Assembly (NCBI GenBank): GCA_016841525.1
Contig: JAENYZ010000001.1
Span: forward strand, 806,001 to 870,000
DNA from: Anaerolineaceae bacterium
GTDB taxonomy: Bacteria; Chloroflexota; Anaerolineae; Anaerolineales; Anaerolineaceae
Direction of reading: 5' to 3'
DNA length: 64,000 nucleotides
Part shown: positions 43,511-52,344 of the stretch, in pieces
Layout of the letters: each line of letters begins with the position of its first letter
Numbering within the stretch: the first letter of the stretch is position 1
Notes under the pieces: model-generated
Seen by the model: only the letters and a program-made list of their open reading frames with translations
Databases searched by the model: none
Told to the model about the DNA's origin: nothing
Program-made: the position numbers and the translations under genes

Positions 43511-43684
43511 TTAGAACCGATCCTTCTTATAATCACAGATTCCTGCTGCATTTTTTTCTTCTTCAGTCAATGTGAAGAAGGTCTTTGCCCATTGAGAGAC
43601 ATCCTGTGCCCGTTTCACTACAGGTTGGGCTTTTGATACTTTTTGGCTTGATCCGGATGCTTGTTGTTTTACTGCCATATCCAT
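43511..43684 (-). CDS. Small hydrophilic protein, unknown
   Basis: A 57-residue frame from ATG 43684 (alternative ATG two codons later) to TAA 43511. The N-terminal 25 residues are Lys/Gln/Ser-rich and probably unfolded. The C-terminal part, VSQWAKTFFTLTEEEKNAAG, could form a helix; it ends ICDYKKDRF. A GGAAAG lies close upstream. No family recognised. Its place between stress-block genes and its non-random composition support it moderately. Confidence 0.5.
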   Translation of the reverse strand: MDMAVKQQASGSSQKVSKAQPVVKRAQDVSQWAKTFFTLTEEEKNAAGICDYKKDRF

Positions 43685-43802
43685 TTACTTTCCATTTCAT
43701 TTTGTCAGTGATGTTGATATTATCAGTTGAGTTTGATGTCAGTTTTTTTGATTTCTGTTTTCATCTGACATCATATCTCCAAGTCTTTACCCTTCTGGCA
43801 AG

Positions 43803-43829
43803 CTTTGAAGTGCTGAGGGCACCTCAAAG
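43803..43829. other. Intergenic hairpin after the GlsB-like gene
   Basis: CTTTGAAGTGC (43803-43813) and GCACCTCAAAG (43819-43829) pair over 11 bases with one G-T wobble and a five-base loop. It follows the GlsB-like stop on the minus strand, without a T run on that side. Confidence 0.55.
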
Positions 43830-43857
43830 CATTTATTGAAATATTGGGAAGCATTGA

Positions 43858-44109
43858 TCACCGTCTGCGAATTAATTGAATAATCCCGATCAGAATGACG
43901 GCCCCTAAGAGCGTGACCAGCATCGTTTCAATAGTGATAGCGTCATTTATCGTCCCTATTCCTAAGAGCGGACTGATAAAATATCCCGCTAAAAAGGCGC
44001 CAACAACGGCGACAATGATATTAACGAGTATGTTGGAGCGATCCTTCATAATAACAGATGCTAACCAACCAATGATTGCAGCAGCAACCAAATAAATTAG
44101 AATGTTCAT
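43858..44109 (-). CDS. GlsB/YeaQ/YmgE-family stress membrane protein
   Basis: An 83-residue protein with three hydrophobic helices in the transglycosylase-associated (Transgly_assoc) pattern: IYLVAAAIIGWLASVIMK, then NILVNIIVAVVGAFLAGYF, then LVTLLGAVILIGIIQLIRRR. Members are general-stress, acid or osmotic-stress membrane proteins of unknown mechanism. AAGGAGA before the ATG is a strong ribosome site. Confidence 0.93.
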   Translation of the reverse strand: MNILIYLVAAAIIGWLASVIMKDRSNILVNIIVAVVGAFLAGYFISPLLGIGTINDAITIETMLVTLLGAVILIGIIQLIRRR

Positions 44110-44234
44110 TTAATTTCTCCTTATTTAATTAATTTTTCCTGCGTTTCATTGAGTTTTGGCTTGTTTTCCCAATTAAACGACAGCGGATAATGGGGTAAAG
44201 CGAGAACCATTTGGCAGTACAATCGCCAGCCTCG

Positions 44235-44363
44235 CTAGCCATCACTTTCAACTGAGACCACTTTTACTCTTGCGTTTCTACGTTCTCTCTCTACCATTCG
44301 ACTCGCAAACCAGCCAATGACTGCTCCAGCTACAAGCCATACGATGAATTTTACAAAATTCAT
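44235..44363 (-). CDS. Tiny single-helix membrane protein (GlsB-like N-terminus)
   Basis: A 42-residue frame starting MNFVKFIVWLVAGAVIGWFA with a basic, Arg/Glu-rich tail ending VSVESDG. The helix resembles the first helix of the neighbouring GlsB-like protein (AAAIIGWLAS against GAVIGWFAS), so it may be a truncated duplicate that became its own gene. GGAGTG lies five bases before ATG 44363. Confidence 0.65.
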   Translation of the reverse strand: MNFVKFIVWLVAGAVIGWFASRMVERERRNARVKVVSVESDG

Positions 44364-44428
44364 GTCGTCACTCCATTCATTTCAAATTGTGTTCCATCCA
44401 CCTGTTTGGGTAGATTTTGCTCAAACAA

Positions 44429-44902
44429 TCAATCCAAATGTGTTTCATGCGTATCTGTTTGATCGTTGGTTGTGGTTTTGCTTACCTGAGTGGTTGTGTG
44501 AATTTCCTCGGGTGCATTAGCGGTTACAGTGGTTTGCTTGACGCTTACGTCGCCACCATGGCGGTAGAAAAGGACATACACAATCCGTTCTAAGGCATAA
44601 AACACCAAAGCATACACAATCATGGCAATAAGTGTTGAAAATTCAAACACCATTCCCTCTACGGCAGGGGCTTTCGTTAAACTGGCAAATGGCGCAACAA
44701 AAAGATTGGTAAATCCATACAGGAACGTTGCAAACGCATTTGAAGGATTGACCCCGATCAATTTGAACAAAAACCGCAGTGCCAGCGCACTTTCGAGAAT
44801 ACCGAGCAGCAGCCAGATCACCTGGGTAAGCTTAAAGGTTGTGTTGCGTCCTTCTTCACCTTTGTCCTCGTGAGTCGTCCTAACTTCTTTATAATCAGTC
44901 AT
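44429..44902 (-). CDS. YggT-family membrane protein
   Basis: A 157-residue protein with a charged N-terminus, then helix 1 (about 27-48, VIWLLLGILESALALRFLF), the YggT-type segment GVNPSNAFATFLYGFTN, helix 2 (about 85-110), and a long Thr-rich C-terminal tail (TTTQVSKTTTND). YggT proteins are linked to osmotic shock tolerance and division-site functions. AGGAAC precedes the ATG. Part of the stress block. Confidence 0.8.
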   Translation of the reverse strand: MTDYKEVRTTHEDKGEEGRNTTFKLTQVIWLLLGILESALALRFLFKLIGVNPSNAFATFLYGFTNLFVAPFASLTKAPAVEGMVFEFSTLIAMIVYALVFYALERIVYVLFYRHGGDVSVKQTTVTANAPEEIHTTTQVSKTTTNDQTDTHETHLD

Positions 44903-45016
44903 TTGTTCCTCTTTTTCCTTATATTTATTATTAGAGTTGGCTTCTATTCTGTAGATCCGGAAAACTGCTTTTGAAATGTTGAGCTCTCAATTTATTTCTT
45001 TAAGCAGTTCAGATAA

Positions 45017-45439
45017 CTACAAATCAAGCGGTTCCTTTGTGGCGTTTGGTTTAAGTAATATCCCCAGCACGAGGCCAAGCAGCACCCCAATGGTTACTGC
45101 TACCCAGGGGTAATTGACAACCTTGTCTCCAAATCCGCCCGGGATTTTGTCAGCAACTTCCTGGGCTTTTGCGTTGTACTGATCCATGCCTTGCTTGACA
45201 TTTTTATCAATTGATTTAGATGTCTTTTGAAGGGTTTCTTTTGCGTTTTCCGTAAAATCATGGGCTCCCTGTTTAATCTTTGCCGCACCTTCTTCTGCCC
45301 ATTCAACAACGTCATCTTTTGCTTTTGTTACAGCCTCGACGGTTTTTTCTTCAACATTCTTATACTCGGACTTGACATCATCCATAGTTGAAGCTGCTTG
45401 ATCTTCAATGTTTTCTTTAAGCGATTTATTCTTCTTCAT
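45017..45439 (-). CDS. ElaB/YqjD/DUF883-like tail-anchored protein
   Basis: A 140-residue protein. Residues 1-105 are amphipathic, Lys/Glu/Ala-rich and likely helical (repeats such as VEEKTVEAVTKAKDDVVEWA). The C-terminus is a single membrane helix, YPWVAVTIGVLLGLVLGILL, with a glycine-zipper pattern. The layout matches DUF883/YqjD ribosome-tethering stationary-phase proteins, and the helical part also resembles LEA-type stress proteins. It lies 19 bases after dps. Confidence 0.8.
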   Translation of the reverse strand: MKKNKSLKENIEDQAASTMDDVKSEYKNVEEKTVEAVTKAKDDVVEWAEEGAAKIKQGAHDFTENAKETLQKTSKSIDKNVKQGMDQYNAKAQEVADKIPGGFGDKVVNYPWVAVTIGVLLGLVLGILLKPNATKEPLDL

Positions 45440-45458
45440 TTTCTAATTCTTCTCTGGC

Positions 45459-46061
45459 TTAGGCCGTAATTGGTTTGGGCACGATATAGGACCTCAGCAT
45501 CCAGGCCATCTTTTCGTGTAAACTCATCACCCCTACGAGTAAATCGACTGTGGCATCGTCCTCATAATCTTCACTGCACTTTCTGATATCTTCCCTCAAG
45601 CTCCGTATGATGGTTTCATGGTCAGCCAGGAGGTGGAGGACATCGGGAATATTGTCTGGACGATTTTTTATTTGGGTGTGGTCAAGGAATTCCTGGAAGC
45701 TGCCAAGCGCAATCCCACCAAGCATTCTTGTGCGTTCTGCGATTTTGTCAACAATTTCATTCAATTGCTTGTATTGGGTTTCAAAAAAGATATGCAATTC
45801 TAAAAAACCAGGTCCGCTGCCATTCCAGTGGGCAGATCGTGTTTTTTGAGAGAGCACTGATTCGTTGGCAAGGCTGATGTTGAGCATATCCACAACAGGA
45901 ACGCGAACATCGCTGGCCAAGCCGATGTTTGGCTGAAATATCAGGATCTGTTCCTCATCAATGTCTGAACCCCTACTTGGTTTGACAAAGATTTGAGTAT
46001 TGCGCTCATGCCCATCGTTATTCGTTTTGGGATCATTCCCATCGTTATTTGCTTCTTGCAT
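45459..46061 (-). CDS. dps: Dps-family ferritin-like protein
   Basis: A 200-residue ferritin-like DNA-protection protein. The four-helix core spans about 55-200. Ferroxidase-type residues are in KTRSAHWNGSG (His) and LHIFFETQYKQLNEIVDKIA (Glu/Asp), followed by the helix LHLLADHETIIRSLREDI. The N-terminal 45 residues are hydrophilic and Asn/Asp-rich and could mediate DNA or subunit contacts. AAAGGAG precedes the ATG. It heads the stress block. Confidence 0.9.
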   Translation of the reverse strand: MQEANNDGNDPKTNNDGHERNTQIFVKPSRGSDIDEEQILIFQPNIGLASDVRVPVVDMLNISLANESVLSQKTRSAHWNGSGPGFLELHIFFETQYKQLNEIVDKIAERTRMLGGIALGSFQEFLDHTQIKNRPDNIPDVLHLLADHETIIRSLREDIRKCSEDYEDDATVDLLVGVMSLHEKMAWMLRSYIVPKPITA

Positions 46062-46406
46062 ATTGATAAACTCCTTTCAATGGCGAGTTTTCTCCTACAT
46101 ACAATCCTATCCTATAGGGTCTGTAAATGTCCCTAACATGTTCTTAATAATGTCTATACAATTAAATGAATGTTCAGAAAAAATTGGGAAATGGTTAATT
46201 TAGGAAGAAGTCACAAGAAATGACGGTATGTTTGACATTACAAAGGAATAAAAAGTACGAAGTCAATCCTTCAAAAACCAACAAGCTGATGAATTGCTGT
46301 GCCATATGCTTAACATCGAAAGATTTAGCTGGTTTCTTATATAAACCTAAATTACAATCTCCCCCTATGGTTTAGTGTTATCAGAATTTCACACAAGTAA
46401 ATTGCA
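46062..46406. other. 345-base intergenic region upstream of dps
   Basis: AT-rich spacer between the response-regulator gene end and dps. It holds a candidate minus-strand promoter (46237-46266) and an imperfect palindrome GGGTCTGTAAATGTCCC (46117-46133) that could be an operator. No small gene with a ribosome site was recognised. Confidence 0.5.
46237..46266 (-). promoter_or_regulatory. Candidate promoter of the dps stress block
   Basis: Minus-strand TTGACT (46266-46261), 18-base spacer, TGTAAT (46242-46237). It would give a leader of roughly 170 bases to dps. Moderate match only. Confidence 0.4.
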
Positions 46407-47090
46407 TCAAATAATCTTTTTCGAGCGAAAGCTGTATCCAGTACCGGGTACGGTTTCGACGAGATCGCTGTACTCCCCCAATTTCTTGCGCAGTCGACCG
46501 ATGTAGGTGTGCAAATAATGATTTGAACCAAGGTATTCTGCGCCCCAGATATCACGTAATAATTCAGCATGGGTCACAATAGCATTCATTCGATTGACAA
46601 GTTCAGCCAGAAGATCATATTCCGTACCAGTCAAAGACACGTCATTCTCATTGATGAAAACTCGTCTCGCAGCAAGGTCTATGACCAGGTTGTCAATTTG
46701 AATTTTATTTTCATCTTTTACTGCTGATACATAAGTCCGACGTAAAAAAGCACGTATACGTGCCAGCAATTCTTCAGGGCTAAAGGGTTTTGTGACATAA
46801 TCATCCGCACCAGCGTCAAGAGCAGCTATCTTGAGGTCTTCTTCCGTACGAGCGCTTAGTATGATGATTGGTACATTAGAACGCGCCCGGATCCAGGCAC
46901 AGATATCTACGCCCGAAAGCCCAGGAAGCACAAGATCAAGAAGCACCAGGTCTACGGGCACTTCCTGAAAGAGAGCCAGTGCCCCGTGGCTGTCTTCTGC
47001 TTCGCTGACTGAATAACCGCGTTTTTGTAAGTTGACCCGCACAAGTTTGCGCGTGCTGGGATCGTCTTCAACAAGTAAAATATTTCCCAT
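46407..47090 (-). CDS. OmpR/PhoB-family response regulator
   Basis: A 227-residue two-domain regulator. Receiver domain 1-120 has the acidic pair E8/D9, phospho-acceptor D52 in LVLLDLVLPG, and the conserved Lys in YVTKPFSPEE. The C-terminal winged-helix DNA-binding domain (about 130-225) includes VSLTGTEYDLLAELV and HYLHTYIGRLRKKLG, much like KdpE. It lies three bases after its cognate kinase gene. The dps stress block begins 345 bases downstream on the same strand and is a plausible target. Confidence 0.93.
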   Translation of the reverse strand: MGNILLVEDDPSTRKLVRVNLQKRGYSVSEAEDSHGALALFQEVPVDLVLLDLVLPGLSGVDICAWIRARSNVPIIILSARTEEDLKIAALDAGADDYVTKPFSPEELLARIRAFLRRTYVSAVKDENKIQIDNLVIDLAARRVFINENDVSLTGTEYDLLAELVNRMNAIVTHAELLRDIWGAEYLGSNHYLHTYIGRLRKKLGEYSDLVETVPGTGYSFRSKKII

Positions 47091-47093
47091 ATC

Positions 47094-48791
47094 TTATTTC
47101 TCCGTTTTAGCAACAGTTACTGGCGTTGACAATGTAACAAGCGGAATTGTAAAGGCAATGGTTGTGCCAGGGGATTTTGTGTTCCTGATCCAAATGCGAC
47201 CACCATGCGCGTCAACCAGTCCTTTACAAATTGCCAACCCCAAGCCTGCTCCTTTTGGAAATCCGTTTTCATTGCCTTTTCCCCGCATAAAAGCCTTGAA
47301 CACAATTTTTCGATCGGTCAATGGAATACCTGGTCCCTCATCTTTGACATTGATCTGGATGAACTCGGAACGTAATTTGGCAGTGATATTTATCTCAGTG
47401 CCCTCAGGGGCGTATGTGGATGCATTCTTAACCAAATTAACCAGGACCTGGACAATTCGTCTTGCGTCAACATTCACTTTTGGAAGTTGGTCTGGCAAAT
47501 TTATCGTAAGTTGATGTTTCTCTGATAATATTTGAAGCTGTGAAGAAGCATCCTGGAATATCTTTTGTAAAGATTCAGGTCTGAGCTGAATGGGCAGCAA
47601 TCCGACATCCAACCTTGAAAGATCCAATAAGTGATCGATAAGTTCCTGTAGACGGACTGCTTCCTGGTAGATTGTCTGGATGAAATCTCTCTGCTCGTTT
47701 GGATTCCAGGTGATATTTTCTGCCAGTAATGTTGTTGTGAACCCGATGATCGATGTGAGTGGTGTGCGTAATTCATGCGAGATCATGGCAAGAAACTCTG
47801 TCTTAATCTCATTGGCGTGTTCAGCTATTTGGCGGGATTTCTCTTCAACATCAAGCAATTTGAGGTTAAAAAGTGTGATGGTCAATTGATTGATCAATAC
47901 TTTTAGATTGCGAAGTTCATTATGGTTGATGTTTTGTTCGTTTTCGAAATATACAATTAAAACCCCAAGCCACTGCCCCAACATAAATAGCGGGAAGATA
48001 GCCATAGAAGTAATTTTGATTTCACCCAGAATCTCATACATTTGAGACGATATCCGAGGATCAGAAGTAATATCTGAGATCATCAGCGTTTGCCGGGGAT
48101 GAAGCAGCTCTAGAAATGCAAGGTCCTCGTAAAGATCCGTCTCGCTTTCCCAGGGAGAATCTGGTTTGCCCGCCTGCCAGATAGCTGTTAACTCAACACC
48201 GTCCGTAGGGCCAACTGCTGGATTATTGAAAAATAAAAGGGTTGACTGCTGAGCAGCGCGTAATCCCTGTGCAGACATCAATATCTTAAGCACATCTCCG
48301 GGTTTACGAGCCAGGCTCATCTTATGACTGAGCCTGAACTGTTCTCGAAGGCGGTCAGCGGTATTATTCAGTATAAGTTCAACATTTTTTTGCGCAGTAA
48401 TATCTTGAGCAATATGGAATAAATAATCGTATCCCTCATTTGGATCCTTAATAATGAAGGACCGAGCAGAAATCCAACGCAATTGCCCGTTCGGGTGAAG
48501 AATTCGGTATTTCAGGTTGATCGGACCAGAATCTTTATGTGGTTTGGCAGCTAATACCTGGACGCGATCTTCTGGATGAACACTTCTGATCAGGATCTCC
48601 GGGTTGGTAAAAAGGTCCTCTGGAGGACGCCCCCATAGAGACTTAAAGACAGGGCTGACATAGATGATGCGCTCGGTGGATAAATCCTGAACCCACACCA
48701 CCTGTTCAATTTTATTCAATACCTGTTTAAGGAAGACATTCTCCTCAAGGATTGAATTTATAGTTAGTTGTGTTTCTTTTTTATCTGTCAC
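47094..48791 (-). CDS. PAS-GAF sensor histidine kinase
   Basis: A 565-residue kinase without transmembrane segments, so likely a cytoplasmic sensor. PAS domain about 22-140 (IIYVSPVFKSLWG, YRILHPNGQLRWISA). GAF-like domain about 160-310. HisKA with the phospho-acceptor in AMISHELRTPLTSIIGF near residue 340. HATPase_c with VNLVKNASTY (N box), VKDEGPGIP (G1) and GAGLGLAICKG (G2). The start is GTG 48791 with a weak ribosome site. Signal unknown; a small-molecule or redox input through PAS/GAF is likely. Confidence 0.92.
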   Translation of the reverse strand: MTDKKETQLTINSILEENVFLKQVLNKIEQVVWVQDLSTERIIYVSPVFKSLWGRPPEDLFTNPEILIRSVHPEDRVQVLAAKPHKDSGPINLKYRILHPNGQLRWISARSFIIKDPNEGYDYLFHIAQDITAQKNVELILNNTADRLREQFRLSHKMSLARKPGDVLKILMSAQGLRAAQQSTLLFFNNPAVGPTDGVELTAIWQAGKPDSPWESETDLYEDLAFLELLHPRQTLMISDITSDPRISSQMYEILGEIKITSMAIFPLFMLGQWLGVLIVYFENEQNINHNELRNLKVLINQLTITLFNLKLLDVEEKSRQIAEHANEIKTEFLAMISHELRTPLTSIIGFTTTLLAENITWNPNEQRDFIQTIYQEAVRLQELIDHLLDLSRLDVGLLPIQLRPESLQKIFQDASSQLQILSEKHQLTINLPDQLPKVNVDARRIVQVLVNLVKNASTYAPEGTEINITAKLRSEFIQINVKDEGPGIPLTDRKIVFKAFMRGKGNENGFPKGAGLGLAICKGLVDAHGGRIWIRNTKSPGTTIAFTIPLVTLSTPVTVAKTEK

Positions 48792-49128
48792 AATCGTTTT
48801 TCTTTGTGCAGGACATCAGCTTTGATTGATGTTGTGCTTGATTGCTAAACATTCACTTTTATATCGTTTAGCAAATCATTACTATACCTTTATAACAGTT
48901 TTGGAAGTCGACGACCAGATTGATTATTTCTATCAGGTTTCTGTTTGAAGTCTCCTGTACTTTTTTTATATATTATACCTTTTTTTTGATAACCCCCATT
49001 TTTTATTGATCATGGATCAGGTTGACGTTTACTTACAATTAAGCAATAAGTGCAACAATGATCTTATTAAAATACAAAGCCTTGATTGAAGTCAATGCAA
49101 TTTAGAAAATTTCTCAAATCAGGTTTTA
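48792..49128. other. 337-base intergenic region upstream of the kinase
   Basis: Very AT-rich spacer. On the minus strand it contains GGTATAAT (48979-48972) and GGTATAGT (48888-48881), two possible -10 elements for the kinase operon. There is no clear terminator for the M23 gene ending at 49129 and no small gene. Confidence 0.5.
48972..48979 (-). promoter_or_regulatory. GG-extended -10 element of the kinase operon
   Basis: Minus-strand GGTATAAT, about 180 bases before the GTG start. A second, GGTATAGT, is at 48888-48881. Confidence 0.4.
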
Positions 49129-50586
49129 TTAATCAACAGGAATCATGCTCTTATAATCCGGGTTATCACTTGCCAAAACCCGTATATCATCCTTAACCAA
49201 CCACCCCTTATAAGGAACAATGCCTCGCTCAGGTCGCCATCCAGAAAGCACAAATGGCACAACGCCGTCAGCAACCATCCATTCACCGTTGAATTTTCTT
49301 GCAATGTGAATATGGGTTCCAGTTGAGCGTCCGCCTTCGCATGATGGATAACCCAGAAAGTCACCAGCTCTCACAACCGTTCCTACCGGCACACGATCTC
49401 GTTCAGCGACGTGTAAATAAAACACAACCCATCCGGTGTGTTCATCGCCGTCACCATCCAGGTCCAGCACCAACATGCCTTCACCATCCCGAACCACCAC
49501 TCCATCAGCAACAGCGGTTGTCGGTACGGAAGTTTCATAGCAGCCTGTAATTGTTGAAGGCGGTGCAAAATCTAATGCTGACCAAGGCGCCATGCTTCCC
49601 CATCCAGTGTGCGGCCCGCCAGTATAAGCCCAAACCTCATCCTTTTCGTAGGGTAAAATCATTTCAGGCTGTACCAGGGAGCCAGGGATATGCGGCTGAA
49701 TCGTCCATGGATCGCCAAACAACTTCTGGTAAGTTTTGACAAACCCATCCGGGCCAATCGCTTGATGAAAACCCTGCACACTTAATGTTTTTGAAAAGAA
49801 ATACTGCAGTGATACCGTTGCCGCATTTTGCCAGGGGTCAGGGCGGATTAGTGACCCATCCTCAAGTTCGAATTCAATTAAAGATCCTTCACGCCAACGG
49901 TAAAAGGCGTCGTTTAACAAGTTTGAAGCGTAAGATAGCTGTAAATAGACCCCGGTCCAATAATCAGATTCAAGCCCTAGGATATTTCTTTCACTGCCGC
50001 TTAATGCGGTATCCGTAAACGCCCCACCCAAATAATCCAACAAAGCCAGTAGAATTTTCGGACTGATGGAATAATTAATGCCAACATAATCCACAATCTC
50101 GCCTGCATTGCGAGTGCCATCAAAAGCCCAGGCTGAATATCGAGAGTACCAGCCCTGGTGCTGGACAATAAATGCCTGTGTGTTAAAGCTTGAAACATCC
50201 GGCCCATTAACAAAAGCTGCATCCGGCAATATCTGGTAGGGTGTCCCCCATAAAGGACGATGATAAATCGGGATTTTCATCGGCATGCCAGGAGGCATGG
50301 TGGTTGCGTCCTGTGGGATAAAATCGTTTGCTCCTCTGATTTCTTCAACCGTTGTATTAAAGCGAACCGCCAAAGCCGCAAGCGTATCCCCTGTTTGGGC
50401 AGTGTAATCTACCAATTCTCCAGGGCCATAAGCTGGCCGCGTTGGGAATGGGGTAATCTCCACCACCTCAGCAGGTTCATCTTCGATTGAAGCTGGGGGA
50501 AGAATCATTGTAGGCTGCATTGTCGGTGAACATGCACCAAGGATTATTGCAATCAATATAAGAGGGAAAACAAATTTTTTAATCAT
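49129..50586 (-). CDS. LysM / pseudo-transglycosylase / M23 lipoprotein, paralog C
   Basis: A 485-residue lipoprotein (lipobox LGAC, Cys 19). A LysM motif (YTAQTGDTLAALAVRFN) at about 60-110 is followed by a helical central domain (about 130-305) and an M23-type domain (about 310-470). The metal ligands are His in TGGPHTGW, Asp in ALDFAPP and H-x-H in THIHIARKF; the H-D spacing is longer than the usual H-x3-D. The central domain has ILLALLDYLGGAF where lytic transglycosylases have the catalytic Glu-Ser. DLDGDGDEH forms a Ca2+-loop-like insert. Most divergent of three tandem paralogs. Confidence 0.85.
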   Translation of the reverse strand: MIKKFVFPLILIAIILGACSPTMQPTMILPPASIEDEPAEVVEITPFPTRPAYGPGELVDYTAQTGDTLAALAVRFNTTVEEIRGANDFIPQDATTMPPGMPMKIPIYHRPLWGTPYQILPDAAFVNGPDVSSFNTQAFIVQHQGWYSRYSAWAFDGTRNAGEIVDYVGINYSISPKILLALLDYLGGAFTDTALSGSERNILGLESDYWTGVYLQLSYASNLLNDAFYRWREGSLIEFELEDGSLIRPDPWQNAATVSLQYFFSKTLSVQGFHQAIGPDGFVKTYQKLFGDPWTIQPHIPGSLVQPEMILPYEKDEVWAYTGGPHTGWGSMAPWSALDFAPPSTITGCYETSVPTTAVADGVVVRDGEGMLVLDLDGDGDEHTGWVVFYLHVAERDRVPVGTVVRAGDFLGYPSCEGGRSTGTHIHIARKFNGEWMVADGVVPFVLSGWRPERGIVPYKGWLVKDDIRVLASDNPDYKSMIPVD

Positions 50587-50727
50587 AAATAAGCAAATTT
50601 TCGAAAATCAGGATATAAATTCAAAAAAGCCCATTTTCGAAAACAGGACACTCAAGCATACTTCGTAGAAGAAAAAAAGTCCAGCTAACTACCTCTAAAA
50701 AATCCAGATATTTACTATACGAAAAAA

Positions 50728-52344
50728 TTATTCATCACGTGTGATATGGGTTTCATGGGTGCTGGCTGTATTTGCATAAATGATCTTGCTGTCTTTGATC
50801 AACCAGCCTTGATAAGCCGCTGTACCTGCGCGTGCAACATACCCGTTCAATGTAAATGGCAGCGGACCGTCAGCAGGCACCCATTCACCGTTGTAACGAC
50901 GTGCCATATGCACATGTGTCCCCGTAGATCGGCCGCCCTCACAGGATGGGTGCCCAATTCGATCGCCCACTTCAACCCAGGTACCCAGGGGGATTCTATC
51001 TTCAGTTTCTATATGTAAATAAAGCAGTGTCCATCCCGTTTGTTCGTAACCGTCCCCATCCATATCAATAACGACCACGCCAAAGCCAGACCTTACAACC
51101 AAGCCTGGAATTGAAGCAACCACCCATTCATCAGATTCCTGACAGCCATTAAGAGCACTCGGGGGAGCAAAATCCAAAGCTGCCCAAGCATCTGCAGAGC
51201 TCCAAGCAGCATGAGGACCGCCTGTGAAAGCCCATTTTTTACCAATCTCAAAGGGTAATATCATTTCAGGTTGTTCCATGTCCGGCGGGATTAAAGGTTC
51301 AACTGACTGTGCCCTGATCCATGGATTGCCAAACATTCTTTCGTGTAAGGCAAAGAAATTCCCCTCCGCATATAAAAATCTCTGCCAATCTTCAAAACCA
51401 TAAAGTTGCGTGAATGCATTCATCAAACCAACCGTACCTGCATTGAGCTGCGGCGCTAATCTTAAAGTCTGGCCATCTTGAAAATTGATCACCAATTGCC
51501 GTCCCTCACGCCAGCCATAATAACCATCCATAACCGTACTGGCAAACCAGGCAGCTTGCAGATATAAACCTTCTTTCTTATAATCTGCATTGCCCATCGG
51601 GTAAATTGTCGAAAAGTCGTCTTGAGGTTGTCCGTAGACCCATCCAGATTGAAACTCTAAAAAAGCCAATAATAACCTCGGATTTACTGAGTATTCAAGT
51701 GAAATTCGATCAATAATTTCCGCACCAGTTGTCCAACCTGTTGTCATTAAATACTCTCGATAAGTTGAAAGATATCCACCTGCGTTCATTACAAAAGCAG
51801 TCGTTTCAAAGTCAATGGTAGATGGTGAGAATGTGACCTCACTGTCCATTAATAATTTCATTTTTGAGCTGATTGTTTCCAAACGATTAGGAATGATTAA
51901 AAGCTGATCTGGCGGAAGCAAACCTTCAGGATCGATACGCTCTGGCGATGTAATTGAAGCCATATCGACGCCAAAACGAAGGCTCACCACGGGTAAACTG
52001 TCACCGGCAATGGTGTAGTACAGGATGTGGGTATCGTCGCCTGCAGGAACAATCTGACCTTCAGTTGGCAGAGGTAATGGCGTCCTGGTTGGGAGCATAT
52101 CCACTGATGCAGAAAGCGAACTCTCATATTCCTTTCCAGACACGGGTGCCTTAAGTGTAGCAGTGCTTGCCTGGCTAAAACTGACCCCCTGACTTGAAGC
52201 TGGTGCTAAAACTGGATAAACAAAATTCCCACAAATTAAAACAGACAAAATTATAGCCAAGCTTATGAGCAGGCTCATTCGTTTTAAGCGTCTCTGAAAA
52301 TATCGCTTCCTAGCGCTGGATGGCGTTAAAGGGCGATCGCCCAT
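50728..52344 (-). CDS. LysM-like / pseudo-transglycosylase / M23 membrane protein, paralog B
   Basis: A 538-residue protein anchored by an N-terminal helix (about 24-46, MSLLISLAIILSVLICGNF) with no good lipobox. A degenerate LysM (YTIAGDSLPVVSLRFGV) is followed by the transglycosylase-like domain with YSVNPRLLLAFLEFQSGWV, where Gln replaces the catalytic Glu, then the M23 domain (TGGPHAAW, ALDFAPP, GTHVHMARRY). IDMDGDGYEQ is the Ca2+-loop-like insert. The start is ATG 52344 with GGAGG six bases upstream, inside the 3' end of paralog A. Confidence 0.85.
   Translation of the reverse strand: MGDRPLTPSSARKRYFQRRLKRMSLLISLAIILSVLICGNFVYPVLAPASSQGVSFSQASTATLKAPVSGKEYESSLSASVDMLPTRTPLPLPTEGQIVPAGDDTHILYYTIAGDSLPVVSLRFGVDMASITSPERIDPEGLLPPDQLLIIPNRLETISSKMKLLMDSEVTFSPSTIDFETTAFVMNAGGYLSTYREYLMTTGWTTGAEIIDRISLEYSVNPRLLLAFLEFQSGWVYGQPQDDFSTIYPMGNADYKKEGLYLQAAWFASTVMDGYYGWREGRQLVINFQDGQTLRLAPQLNAGTVGLMNAFTQLYGFEDWQRFLYAEGNFFALHERMFGNPWIRAQSVEPLIPPDMEQPEMILPFEIGKKWAFTGGPHAAWSSADAWAALDFAPPSALNGCQESDEWVVASIPGLVVRSGFGVVVIDMDGDGYEQTGWTLLYLHIETEDRIPLGTWVEVGDRIGHPSCEGGRSTGTHVHMARRYNGEWVPADGPLPFTLNGYVARAGTAAYQGWLIKDSKIIYANTASTHETHITRDE

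Noticed and set aside
44121-44210. 29-codon minus-strand frame (MVLALPHYPLSF...) between the 42-residue gene and the GlsB-like gene
   Set aside because: It ends neatly before the GlsB ribosome site, but has no ribosome site of its own and is too short to judge.
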